This document shows positions 7,066 through 14,511 of a stretch of 17,337 nt of DNA, piece by piece. The notes below the pieces were generated by a model, which had not been told where the DNA came from, did not search any database, and saw nothing but the letters and a program-made list of their open reading frames with translations. Position 1 is the first letter of the stretch. Each line of letters opens with the position of its first letter. A program made the translations under genes and the position numbers. The stretch is from JBCCTX01 sp964468435 (lineage in GTDB: Bacteria; Bacteroidota; Bacteroidia; J057): contig CAYXVE010000084.1 of assembly GCA_964468435.1 (NCBI GenBank), positions 1 through 17,337 of the forward strand, read 5' to 3'.

Positions 7066-8502
7066 TCATTTTTTATAAATACTAGGTATAATTTTTCTAG
7101 GTGCTGATTGCCATTCATCTTTATACCCCAGGATCTTAAGAACCTGTTTACTGGTTTGTTCTTCATGCAGTACTTTGAAGGTCTTATTACCTTCCTGGTT
7201 GATATCAATCAGCACGTGTTTAGGATCGGGCATCAGGCAATGGTGTAATCCGCCTACTCCGCTGAGCATTTCCTGATATGCACCCGTATGAAAAAAGCCT
7301 ATGTATTGTTGTTTGCGTGTCTTGGGCATGAAAATAGAATCAATATTGGCTTCTTCATTATAGTAATCATCGCTATCGCAGGTCATTCCGCCTACATTGA
7401 CCTTTTCATACCCAGCATCCCAGTTGTTAATAGGCAGAAGAAGAAACTTGCGGTTGAGGGCCCAGATATCAGGTAGCATACTGATGACGCTACCATCTAT
7501 CATAAACCATTTTTCACGGTCATTTTGTTGTTTTCGCCCTAGCACTTTAAACAAGGTTCCACTGCTTTCGGCAACTGTAAAACTGCCAAACTCCGTGTAT
7601 ATATCAGGTTCTTCTACCTGGTATTCAGAACATATCTCCTTGATTGTTTTGACGATTTCTTCGATCACATATTCATAGTCATATTCAAATTCTAGGGAGT
7701 TTCTGAAAGGTAGCCCTCCCCCAATGTCAAGCATAGTGAGGTTGGGGTTGATCCGTTTAAATTTGCAATAAAGATTGACAAACTTCCTGAGTTCACTCCA
7801 GAAATAGGGGGTATCCTGTATACCAGTATGTACGAAGAAGTGTAATAGTTTAACAGTGAAGTTTGGATTATTCAGAAGTTTTTGAGAATAAAAATCGAGA
7901 ATATCGTCTTCTCTCATTCCCAGACGGCTGGTATAAAAACCAAATTCCGGAGGTTCTTCCGTAGCTAGTCGAATACCTAACTTACAGGGTATAGCCAGTT
8001 CGCTTTGATAGAAATTAAACTCTTCCCTGTTATCGAGAATAGGAATGATATTGTGAAATCCATCATGTAGAAGGTCTACAATGTATTGTTTGTATTCGTA
8101 GTCTTTGAAGCCATTGCACAAGACCAGAATGTCTTTATTCAAATGACCAGAACGCTGCAAGGAAGAAATGATAGGCATATCCAACGCAGAAGACGTTTCG
8201 AGCTGGACACCATTTTTCAATACCTCTACCATGATGTGTTTGAAATGCGAGCTCTTTGTACAATAACAATAGGTATAGGCACCTTTGTAGTTGTATTTAT
8301 TTATTGCGTTATTGAAATATGTTCTGGCTGCTTCGATTTTTTGTGCGATCAAAGGCAAAAAAGTAAATCTCAAAGGTGTCTTATAGGTTTCAATCAACTC
8401 CATAAGATTAATACCTGAAAAGTATAGCTCATCTTCGTGAACATGAAAGCCTTCGGGAGGGAAATCAAAGCTTTGAGTAAGAAATTCTTGATAAGTTTGC
8501 AT
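7066..8502 (-). CDS. speA: Arginine decarboxylase (PLP, alanine-racemase fold), Bacteroidota short type
   Basis: This is a PLP-dependent decarboxylase of the Orn/Lys/Arg/DAP group 2, expected to turn arginine into agmatine for polyamine synthesis in the cytoplasm. At 478 residues it matches the compact form found in Bacteroidota and is shorter than the E. coli SpeA type (about 650). The PLP lysine is K83 in YCYCTKSSHF, the phosphate-binding glycines are in MLDIGGGLPF (258-266), the TEFGSFTVAESSG block is at 303-315, the active-site cysteine region is GGMTCDSDDYY (371-381), and GFFHTGAYQEM (402-412) carries the C-terminal PLP tyrosine. An AGGAG nine bases before the ATG supports the start. It stands last in a same-strand group with purA and the RRM gene, but the 213-bp gap upstream suggests its own promoter. 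Arginine as substrate is inferred from family resemblance; another basic or diamino acid is possible. Confidence 0.88.
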   Translation of the reverse strand: MQTYQEFLTQSFDFPPEGFHVHEDELYFSGINLMELIETYKTPLRFTFLPLIAQKIEAARTYFNNAINKYNYKGAYTYCYCTKSSHFKHIMVEVLKNGVQLETSSALDMPIISSLQRSGHLNKDILVLCNGFKDYEYKQYIVDLLHDGFHNIIPILDNREEFNFYQSELAIPCKLGIRLATEEPPEFGFYTSRLGMREDDILDFYSQKLLNNPNFTVKLLHFFVHTGIQDTPYFWSELRKFVNLYCKFKRINPNLTMLDIGGGLPFRNSLEFEYDYEYVIEEIVKTIKEICSEYQVEEPDIYTEFGSFTVAESSGTLFKVLGRKQQNDREKWFMIDGSVISMLPDIWALNRKFLLLPINNWDAGYEKVNVGGMTCDSDDYYNEEANIDSIFMPKTRKQQYIGFFHTGAYQEMLSGVGGLHHCLMPDPKHVLIDINQEGNKTFKVLHEEQTSKQVLKILGYKDEWQSAPRKIIPSIYKK

Positions 8503-8715
8503 CTAATACAGCTCCTAGAGATAACGTAATTTTGTGTGAAAACATGAGTCTATATAATATGTTTACCTTATCAGGTAATTTTTAGAAAATACCAAGTACT
8601 TGTCTCTTTGCAGTAGCCTGGTGAAGGTCTTGCAAAATGATGATTAGAGGAGTTGAAGGCTCCAAGAGTCATGATTGAACCAGTATACTCGATATAAATT
8701 ATTCCAGGTCTTATA
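8503..8715 (-). promoter_or_regulatory. Leader of the arginine decarboxylase gene with two palindromes
   Basis: No gene is visible in this 213-bp gap. It contains a hairpin-forming TTACC-TTATCA-GGTAA (8563-8578) and a perfect 10-bp palindrome CAAGTACTTG (8593-8602), both within about 100 bp of the decarboxylase start. No clean TAnnTTTG box was found. An operator or attenuator role is possible but unproven. Confidence 0.3.
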
Positions 8716-9141
8716 TCAGGCATCCCATTCATCCTCATCTTCATCCTCATCAGCTTCGTCAGCATAACTAACTTCATCGTCAGATGAATCATCTTCATAC
8801 GATTCTTCATCTTTAAGATCCTTGATGGGTTCGATATCATCATCATCATCTAGCAGATCTTCTACTGGAGGAACGATGACCTTACTTTTACTATGGATAA
8901 TGATGTCACTTGATATTTCAACCTTGATCATGTATCCATCGTAATCTGTTCCGTTTAGTGATTCCATCGCTTGACTGGCTGCAGATTCACTACGCATCTC
9001 AACAAAAGCCAATGACTTTTTAGTTTCAGGATTGGGATCTTTGAAGATTTTTACGGACATAACTCTTCCATATTCTTCAAACATTTCTTCCAAATCCACT
9101 TTAGTAAGCGAAGGATTAAAGTTTGATACTCGAAGTTTCAC
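8716..9141 (-). CDS. RRM-type RNA-binding protein with acidic tail
   Basis: The 141-residue protein has an RNA recognition motif at residues 1-78: RNP2 LRVSNF (3-8) and RNP1 KSLAFVEM (42-49), with the usual alpha helix LTKVDLEEMFEEYG between them. Bacterial stand-alone RRM proteins bind single-stranded RNA and are often cold- or stress-related; its RNA target here is unknown. Residues 94-141 are a low-complexity acidic tail almost entirely of Asp, Glu and Ser, ending DEDEDEDEWDA, much longer and more acidic than the glycine-rich tails of many bacterial or cyanobacterial RRM proteins. It follows purA with a 73-bp gap on the same strand and may be cotranscribed. The start is the only ATG ahead of RNP2. 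Confidence 0.9.
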   Translation of the reverse strand: MKLRVSNFNPSLTKVDLEEMFEEYGRVMSVKIFKDPNPETKKSLAFVEMRSESAASQAMESLNGTDYDGYMIKVEISSDIIIHSKSKVIVPPVEDLLDDDDDIEPIKDLKDEESYEDDSSDDEVSYADEADEDEDEDEWDA

Positions 9142-9214
9142 TGCTGCTTTCGTTATTAATTTGTTTACAAGATAAATTATTATCTGATGAATATGATCAT
9201 CAAAATGACAATAT

Positions 9215-10486
9215 TTACTTCATATTGATCATTTGGTTACGGTCCGGCCCTACAGAAAGGTAACTAATGGGTACTTCGAGGGACTGTTGAATATATTCCA
9301 TGTAATTTATAAGATTTTCAGGGAGATCTATATTTTTTGTTGCATGGGTAATATCACTTTTCCAACCCTCAAGTGTTTGATAGCAGGGGGTCAGTCCTGA
9401 TATTGAGAGGTCAAAAGGGACTTTGTCAGAGATCGTATTTGAAAGCTGGTAAGTGTCACATATGTTGATCTGATCGAGATGAGACAAGACGTCTGCCTTG
9501 GTCATGATCAGATCGGTGATACTGTTGAGTCTCACTGCATATTTGAGTAGGGGTAAATCTAGCCAGCCACATCTTCTGGGGCGGCCGGTGGTAGCCCCAA
9601 ATTCTCCCCCTGCTTCTCTCAGACTGGCACCCATTTCATCATTGAGTTCGGTGGGAAAAGGACCGCTGCCTACGCGTGTACAATATGCTTTGAAAATACC
9701 GTATACTTTGCGAATACTTGATGGAGGTATACCCAGGCCGCTACAAGCACCAGAGGCGGTTGTATTAGAACTTGTTACATAAGGATAACTACCAAATTCA
9801 ATATCCAGCAGAGTCCCCTGTGCACCTTCAGCCAGGATTTTCTTACCAGCTTTGATTTCGTTGTATAGGTATGCTTCGGTATTAATTAGCCGCAGCGTAT
9901 GCATAAAATTAATCGCTTCCATGAAGCGAGCTTCTTCATCCTGTAGATCGGGATGGGTATCATACAGGTTATTGAGTAAGTCACGGTGTTTGTGCTTTAG
10001 TACCTGATATTTATCAGTAAAGTCTCCGGCGAGAATATTGCCCACTCTCAGCCCATTTCTACCGGTCTTATCCATGTAAGTCGGGCCTATCCCTCTCAAG
10101 GTTGATCCAATCTTTTGCTCTCCTTTAGCTTTTTCAGAGGCCTTGTCCAGTAGCTTATGAGTAGGTAAGATCAGATGTGCACGTTGTGAGATCAGAAGTT
10201 GAGAACGGGCGTCTATACCTTGTGATTCCAGTTGTTCGATTTCTTGTTTGAGCGTAACAGGATCTATGACTACACCATTACCAATTAGACAGGTAATCTT
10301 GGGATGAAAAATTCCAGAAGGAATAAGATGCAGCACAAATTTCTGATCGTTGAATACAATCGTATGTCCTGCATTAGGTCCACCCTGGAATCTGGCTACA
10401 ATGTCGTATTTCGGGGTAAATACGTCTACCACTTTACCCTTACCTTCATCACCCCACTGTAATCCGAGTAAAATATCTACTGCCAT
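9215..10486 (-). CDS. purA: Adenylosuccinate synthetase
   Basis: PurA joins IMP and aspartate using GTP to make adenylosuccinate, the first committed step to AMP, in the cytoplasm. The 423-residue length is typical. The signature GLQWGDEGKGK (8-18) carries the catalytic Asp13; His41 lies in GGPNAGHTI; STLRGIGPTYMDK and GRNGLR follow; AEGAQGTLLDIEFGSYPYVTSSN is the IMP-binding block (split here: AEGAQGTLLDIEFG then SYPYVTSSN); GSGPFPTE and TTGRPRRCGWLD are the GTP/aspartate loops. The C-terminal YLSVGPDRNQMI is the usual ending. The upstream 207 bp on the right may hold its promoter: minus-strand TACATTTTG at 10541-10533 resembles the -7 box, with a TTG only 14 bases further. Confidence 0.98.
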   Translation of the reverse strand: MAVDILLGLQWGDEGKGKVVDVFTPKYDIVARFQGGPNAGHTIVFNDQKFVLHLIPSGIFHPKITCLIGNGVVIDPVTLKQEIEQLESQGIDARSQLLISQRAHLILPTHKLLDKASEKAKGEQKIGSTLRGIGPTYMDKTGRNGLRVGNILAGDFTDKYQVLKHKHRDLLNNLYDTHPDLQDEEARFMEAINFMHTLRLINTEAYLYNEIKAGKKILAEGAQGTLLDIEFGSYPYVTSSNTTASGACSGLGIPPSSIRKVYGIFKAYCTRVGSGPFPTELNDEMGASLREAGGEFGATTGRPRRCGWLDLPLLKYAVRLNSITDLIMTKADVLSHLDQINICDTYQLSNTISDKVPFDLSISGLTPCYQTLEGWKSDITHATKNIDLPENLINYMEYIQQSLEVPISYLSVGPDRNQMINMK

Positions 10487-10693
10487 GTCATATCTTTTGT
10501 ATCAAAACGAAGGCATCAAAGTCCCGGCTGATCAAAATGTAACATTTCAATTGTTCAAAAGGATAACCTGATCACGCTCAGATTTGACGCTTTGAAATCA
10601 AGAAAAAATTAGTTAAATCTATCCTCAAAATTTAGCAAGCGGCAATTTATGACTATTTAGATGAAAGTCAACAGTAATTACTCAAATTGAATT
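10487..10693. promoter_or_regulatory. Gap upstream of purA and downstream of the beta-propeller gene
   Basis: This 207-bp AT-rich gap has no coding frame. It separates two minus-strand genes. A weak purA promoter candidate is TTG (10558-10556), 14 bases, TACATTTTG (10541-10533); the spacing is shorter than the usual 17-23. I see no strong terminator hairpin for the beta-propeller gene ending at 10694. Confidence 0.3.
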
Positions 10694-12283
10694 TTAGAGT
10701 AATTTGATCCAAACCCTTACATTTAGATCATTGATTAGCTTTATCCTTGTTTCGCGGGCTATGTTGAGGGTTTTAAATGCACCGTAACCCACCCTGAGCC
10801 ATCCATCATCGAGTATTAATACCCTGCTATTGATTCCTTTATGGTTGAGTTGGCGGACAAATTCTTCTGCGTTTTCACGTTCCTGAAAACTACCCAGTAT
10901 CAATGTGTAGGTGGTATCTCCAGAAGATGTGTAGGATTTTGAGGCCATGCCGATTTCTCTGGAAAAAGGGTCCTTTCCGCCAGGTGAAGTAGGATCCTCT
11001 TTGGGTTGGGGTTCTTGTTCTGTAGCGGGAGGCTGATAGTATGTTGAACCGGAAAATTCTTTTATATTTTCATCATCCTGGATTTTGTGGAAAGCATTTC
11101 CTGATTTGGATATATCCGTCCCAAAAGGATCGAAGTTGTTTAAATTCATATGTTGATAAACTGAGACCACATTTTCTTCATATGATGCGACATATAGTCG
11201 GGATGATTCGGAATTCCAACTTAAGCTAATGGGTTTGGGGTTTGTTGTAATCTTGCTGATGATCTTCATATCCTTGATACGGATCTTTACCACAGTATTA
11301 GACAGATAATTGGCTACATACAGGTGTGTACCATCAGGTGTCATATCTATCGCTCTAGGAATTCTACCTGTTTCTACTGTGATTTCAGTATCTACCTTGC
11401 CATCAATTGCCTGCATACGTGCTACCTTACCAGCAGCACTCAGACTTACAAATATCTCATCTTGAGTAGGTGAGCTTACCAGATTGAGCGGAGCTGAATT
11501 TTGCTCCAGAAGAGAAACATTGATTTCATAGGTTTGTAGATCGACACTTGATATTCTGGAAGAAGCAGGATGAGTAATATACACATATCTGGAGAAACGA
11601 TCTACCGCCAGGTCTGCTGGATGCTCAGGAAGTGCTACAACCTTTATCAGGCTATCTTTTTGAGTGTCAAATATATGTATGTCTCGACTGCAACTATTGG
11701 ACACGATTACCAGTCGATCATTTGGACTGGTTGTTATGTGTTCGGGTACTTTACCCACTGTAGCCCTGAATTCTAGTTCATAGTTTGTGGTATTGATACG
11801 GGTTATATACCCCTGTGGATAAGACTGGCTGTCTTTACATTTGTTGATCCCAGGCCGAACGAATCCCGATCCGTACTTTTGATAGTGTATAGTCCAGAGA
11901 TATTTGCCCTTGTGGGTGAATATTCCCTTTACAGGAACCCCTCGTCCTGGGGTGTAAGCAGAATGATCTTGATCCCGGGGAGTGTATACTTTACTATCCA
12001 GCTGCCTGATAAGCCGGTCTTTCTGATCATATACCTGAATATTATGCAGATATCTTGCATTGAATACAAAGAGTTTTCCTTCTGTATTATGAGCTATATG
12101 TCCAGGTCTTAATGTATTCGAAACCGTGTTGATTTTTTGGTATTCAGATTCTAGTAAATATTCTCCTGAATCAGACATAGATATTACAGGGAAGGGATTC
12201 TGCCCAGCTATGAATACAGGCAATAAAACAGTGTTGCCCGGAATAATAAATAATACACACAGGGCCCGGAATATTTGCTCCAT
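10694..12283 (-). CDS. Secreted YVTN-type beta-propeller protein with C-terminal SPOR domain
   Basis: The 529-residue protein begins with a hydrophobic export signal (about 1-28, RALCVLFIIPGN...FIAGQ). Residues about 50-385 form repeated beta-propeller blades of the YVTN/lactonase kind, each with a turn such as DLAVDRFSRYVYITHP, DMTPDGTHLYVANYLSNTV and SWNSESSRLYVASYEENVV. A polar, proline-rich linker (about 410-450, PPATEQEPQPKEDPTSPGG) leads to a SPOR domain at 456-529: YTLILGSFQERENAEEFV, then SRVLILDDGWLRVGYGAFKT. SPOR domains bind denuded glycan strands of peptidoglycan, so the protein is probably periplasmic and directed to the cell wall; what the propeller binds is unknown. The upstream neighbour (12427-13281) is a thioredoxin-like protein also ending in a SPOR-like domain, 143 bp away on the same strand. 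Confidence 0.87.
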   Translation of the reverse strand: MEQIFRALCVLFIIPGNTVLLPVFIAGQNPFPVISMSDSGEYLLESEYQKINTVSNTLRPGHIAHNTEGKLFVFNARYLHNIQVYDQKDRLIRQLDSKVYTPRDQDHSAYTPGRGVPVKGIFTHKGKYLWTIHYQKYGSGFVRPGINKCKDSQSYPQGYITRINTTNYELEFRATVGKVPEHITTSPNDRLVIVSNSCSRDIHIFDTQKDSLIKVVALPEHPADLAVDRFSRYVYITHPASSRISSVDLQTYEINVSLLEQNSAPLNLVSSPTQDEIFVSLSAAGKVARMQAIDGKVDTEITVETGRIPRAIDMTPDGTHLYVANYLSNTVVKIRIKDMKIISKITTNPKPISLSWNSESSRLYVASYEENVVSVYQHMNLNNFDPFGTDISKSGNAFHKIQDDENIKEFSGSTYYQPPATEQEPQPKEDPTSPGGKDPFSREIGMASKSYTSSGDTTYTLILGSFQERENAEEFVRQLNHKGINSRVLILDDGWLRVGYGAFKTLNIARETRIKLINDLNVRVWIKLL

Positions 12284-12365
12284 AAAACCTGCATCTCTTG
12301 TTGAGACAGTCTCATTGCCTAATCAAGGGATAGATGCAATATAAAAGGTACCAAAAACCATACCA

Positions 12366-12382
12366 TAAAAATAGTATTTTTA
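12366..12382. promoter_or_regulatory. AT-rich palindrome between the two SPOR genes
   Basis: TAAAAATA-G-TATTTTTA is a perfect 17-bp odd palindrome in the 143-bp gap, 83 bp before the beta-propeller start. It could be an operator or a weak 3' hairpin for the upstream gene; base composition alone makes such palindromes less surprising. Confidence 0.25.
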
Positions 12383-12426
12383 GTAAATTCGGGAATCTCC
12401 TTATTAGCTATCCTAAACTATGGGAA

Positions 12427-13281
12427 TTAGTCAAAGATTCCATTTAGTTTAAGGAGTTCCTTAGTTTCTGAGTTCCAGGAAGTAAATAACATAGCAAAGT
12501 ATTTTGCTTCTTGTTGATCATCAAATTTTCCCAGAGCTATAACGTATCGTTGATCTTTTCCTGGCTGTTCTTCTGCCATAACCCAGATCTTATTAGGCCA
12601 GCGTTTTCTGATTTTCCTGATCTTGCGTTTTATTTTTCTGAGCTTGTTGACTCGCTGGTACACTACTGTATAAGCATCTCTGTATTTCAGTTTGGAGAAA
12701 GCTTCTGGACTGCGATAATAGTACTCAGGAACCTCATCGTATCTGGTTTTTTGCAGGTGCTCAAGATCTTCAGACCGGGTGGTAACGGATGATGAGTAAA
12801 GATTTCCCTCTGAACCATCCGTGAAGGTTTGAGGCTGGTATTTTTCATAAGTCTCCTCCAATCTCTTGAGTAACTGCCCCGCATCAATGGCAAAGGTGAT
12901 CCGCTCGACGATATCTCCGGTGGGTGAAAATATCAGGATCGTTCCAGGCTGATCTATGTTGTACTGTCTCGCCAGTATATTGCCTTCATAGGTGTAGAGA
13001 TTTTTGCGGGAAGCCAGTATATTATACCGGGCATAGTCGATAAGTGATGGGTTGCTCCATGTTCTTTTGTCAAGGTCTTTGCAAAGCCTACAGTCATTTT
13101 CATAAAAGTATACAACTAAAGGCTTATTGTTGTACACTGCAGACTTCTGCAATTCTTCAAGCGGCCCTTCATAAAATGGAAAACTCATCCATGTCGTAGC
13201 ATAAACGGTCTGAACGGCAAAAATGATGGTAAGGGTAACTGTAATCCTGCACAAGTATATGCTTGCAAATGTTGAATACAT
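12427..13281 (-). CDS. Periplasmic thioredoxin-like protein with C-terminal SPOR-like domain
   Basis: The N-terminus is a signal or anchor segment (about 8-29, YLCRITVTLTIIFAVQTVYA). Residues about 38-150 form a thioredoxin-like domain (Thioredoxin_7/DUF255-like): KPLVVYFYENDCRLCKDLDKRTW, split as KPLVVYFYEND and CRLCKDLDKRTW, with a CXXC pair Cys64/Cys67, and the cis-proline region DQPGTILIFSPTG. After a linker, residues about 199-284 fit a SPOR pattern: AYTVVYQRV, a helix rich in Lys and Arg (about 213-229), KIWVMAEEQ, then RYVIALGKFDDQQEAKYF. Reduction or isomerisation of disulfides in envelope proteins, with the SPOR part tethering it to peptidoglycan, is inferred. It is the first gene of a minus-strand pair with the beta-propeller SPOR protein and has a strong promoter match 33 bp upstream. 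Confidence 0.82.
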   Translation of the reverse strand: MYSTFASIYLCRITVTLTIIFAVQTVYATTWMSFPFYEGPLEELQKSAVYNNKPLVVYFYENDCRLCKDLDKRTWSNPSLIDYARYNILASRKNLYTYEGNILARQYNIDQPGTILIFSPTGDIVERITFAIDAGQLLKRLEETYEKYQPQTFTDGSEGNLYSSSVTTRSEDLEHLQKTRYDEVPEYYYRSPEAFSKLKYRDAYTVVYQRVNKLRKIKRKIRKIRKRWPNKIWVMAEEQPGKDQRYVIALGKFDDQQEAKYFAMLFTSWNSETKELLKLNGIFD

Positions 13282-13313
13282 GTAGTTTTATTGTAATGTT
13301 CGACCAATAATTA

Positions 13314-13343
13314 CAAAATTAATATATTTTATTATAAAAACAA
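13314..13343 (-). promoter_or_regulatory. Bacteroidota-type promoter of the thioredoxin/SPOR gene
   Basis: Minus strand TTG (13343-13341), 19 bases, TAATTTTG (13321-13314) matches the Bacteroidota consensus TTG-N17-23-TAnnTTTG exactly and ends 33 bp before the ATG at 13281. Confidence 0.6.
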
Positions 13344-13420
13344 TACATTAATTATTAATTACGGATAAACGCATTAATTTTATCGCGTTCTGTAAATAAT
13401 TGCTTAACAGCATACGTATT

Positions 13421-14092
13421 ATGAAAAATACAGAACCTAAAGTATATCTGATCAGTGGACTTGGATTGAATGAACGGGTTTTCGCCCGTTTGTCTCTGAA
13501 TGGGCTTAATGTGGTCCATTTACCTTGGATAGAACCTCGCAAAGGTGAGGCCTTGTCGACCTATGCACAGCGTATGCTAGCCCCCTATATAAGTTCTGGA
13601 GATCCTGCTCCTGTAATTGTGGGATTGTCATTTGGAGGAATCATCGCCGTTGAGATAGCTAAATTAATTCCCGTAAAAAAGGTAATTATCATATCCAGCA
13701 TCAAACACCATCGAGAGCGGCCTTTTTATATGAGCTTGCTTCGATGGATTCCCGTTTATTTCTTGTTTAGTTACGAGTTTTACCAACAAACCATAGGCAT
13801 ATGGGGTCGCATATTTGGGATACATAGTAAAGCAGAGGAGAAAATTTTTCTACAGATGTTTGCCAGGATGAGCAATTACTACGTAGCATGGGCTACTAAT
13901 CGGGTTCTTACATGGAAAAATACGGATATCCCTCCCCAGATCCTTCATATACATGGGAAAAAAGATAAGGTATTTCCAGCGCTGTTTATCCGGGATGCAG
14001 AATGGATAGAATCAGGAGATCATGGCATGATCGTTCACAAACCACGAAAGCTTAGCCAGATCATCAAAGATGCTGTCAAAAGTCTTGAATAA
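13421..14092 (+). CDS. Alpha/beta hydrolase-fold protein
   Basis: A 223-residue serine hydrolase of the alpha/beta-hydrolase fold. The nucleophile elbow is VGLSFGG (Ser70), the acid is Asp182 in HIHGKKDKVFP, and the histidine is His201 in SGDHGMI. An N-terminal oxyanion-type loop, YLISGLGLNERVF, replaces the usual HG motif, as in small hydrolases sometimes annotated with the abhydrolase_6 family. A cap helix region at about 98-150 is rich in aromatic residues. No signal peptide is present, so it is probably cytoplasmic. Substrate unknown (ester or thioester). A TTG at 13400 could extend it by seven residues, but ATG 13421 begins right before the first strand and is preferred. Divergent from the thioredoxin/SPOR gene across an AT-rich gap of about 140 bp. 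Confidence 0.85.
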   Translation: MKNTEPKVYLISGLGLNERVFARLSLNGLNVVHLPWIEPRKGEALSTYAQRMLAPYISSGDPAPVIVGLSFGGIIAVEIAKLIPVKKVIIISSIKHHRERPFYMSLLRWIPVYFLFSYEFYQQTIGIWGRIFGIHSKAEEKIFLQMFARMSNYYVAWATNRVLTWKNTDIPPQILHIHGKKDKVFPALFIRDAEWIESGDHGMIVHKPRKLSQIIKDAVKSLE

Positions 14093-14238
14093 GGGATTTT
14101 TTCAATTCCCCCTTCTGAACATACTACCCGGAAATACCTCATATCTACAGATAGAGGAACTGTTGCAGGGGTTTGTGCATGAAGAAAGAAGGCGTTAACA
14201 ACAGAGATTAGGTAAAGTAAAAGGGAATATTTGAGCAT
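14035..14238 (-). CDS. Short secreted ORF, possibly truncated
   Basis: This 67-residue frame begins with a convincing signal peptide (MLKYSLLLYLISVVNAFFLHAQ, cleavage after HAQ; given here as MLKYSLLLYL then ISVVNAFFLHAQ), 9 bp after the stop of the two-TM protein gene and so well placed as the last gene of that group. Only about 45 residues remain after cleavage. The final 19 codons run antisense over the end of the alpha/beta hydrolase gene (14035-14092). I recognise no family. It may be a real small exported protein, or the head of a longer secreted protein lost to rearrangement at this convergent junction. Confidence 0.4.
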   Translation of the reverse strand: MLKYSLLLYLISVVNAFFLHAQTPATVPLSVDMRYFRVVCSEGGIEKIPYSRLLTASLMIWLSFRGL

Positions 14239-14247
14239 GAAAAAAGT

Positions 14248-14502
14248 TTAGTTTGATTGTGATTTATGATCGTTCTCGTACCACGTATTCAGGGTACTGA
14301 TTTTCACAGCTTCCCCAAAAATGGAGATACCGGAATTGAGTACGATTAATCCCAAGGTACCAGATAAAACCCATTTCCACCACGTAACAGCCTCAGATTT
14401 AAGGATGATCGCTTCGCCTGTGATACTCATACCTGCGCCGATCAGAGTAAGTCCCAATGGTGCAAGCCATCTCCATGTGATATTTTTCCCGGAAAATTTC
14501 AT
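14248..14502 (-). CDS. Small two-helix membrane protein
   Basis: An 84-residue protein with two predicted membrane helices: about 12-33 (WLAPLGLTLIGAGMSITGEAI) given as WLAPLGLTLIGAG then MSITGEAI, and about 43-66 (WVLSGTLGLIVLNSGISIFG). The two share an internally similar G-x-x-I-x-G-E-A pattern (MSITGEAI and ISIFGEAV), so it may be an internal duplication. The N-terminus is basic (MKFSGKNITWR) and the tail is polar. No known family recognised. It starts 9 bp after the stop of the nucleoid-associated protein gene, strongly suggesting one transcript. Confidence 0.7.
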   Translation of the reverse strand: MKFSGKNITWRWLAPLGLTLIGAGMSITGEAIILKSEAVTWWKWVLSGTLGLIVLNSGISIFGEAVKISTLNTWYENDHKSQSN

Positions 14503-14511
14503 AGGAAGGAT

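Noticed and set aside
8086..8418. 110-codon plus-strand frame
   Set aside because: It lies fully antisense to the well-supported arginine decarboxylase gene and has no family features.
8571..8849. Met/Lys/Arg-rich minus-strand frame of 92 codons
   Set aside because: It is the shifted reading of the GAT/GAA-rich acidic tail of the RRM gene on the same strand; its repetitive Met-Lys composition comes from that low-complexity DNA.
13321..13370. TAATTA-type palindromes in the gap before the hydrolase
   Set aside because: The region is almost pure A/T, so such palindromes are expected by chance.
13400..13420. TTG start extending the alpha/beta hydrolase
   Set aside because: The ATG at 13421 is a better initiator directly before the first strand; the extension has no support.
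14090..14130. Possible terminator with a T-run just after the hydrolase stop
   Set aside because: The GGGAT/ATTCCC arms pair over only 4-5 bp and the T-run lies in the loop, not after the stem.
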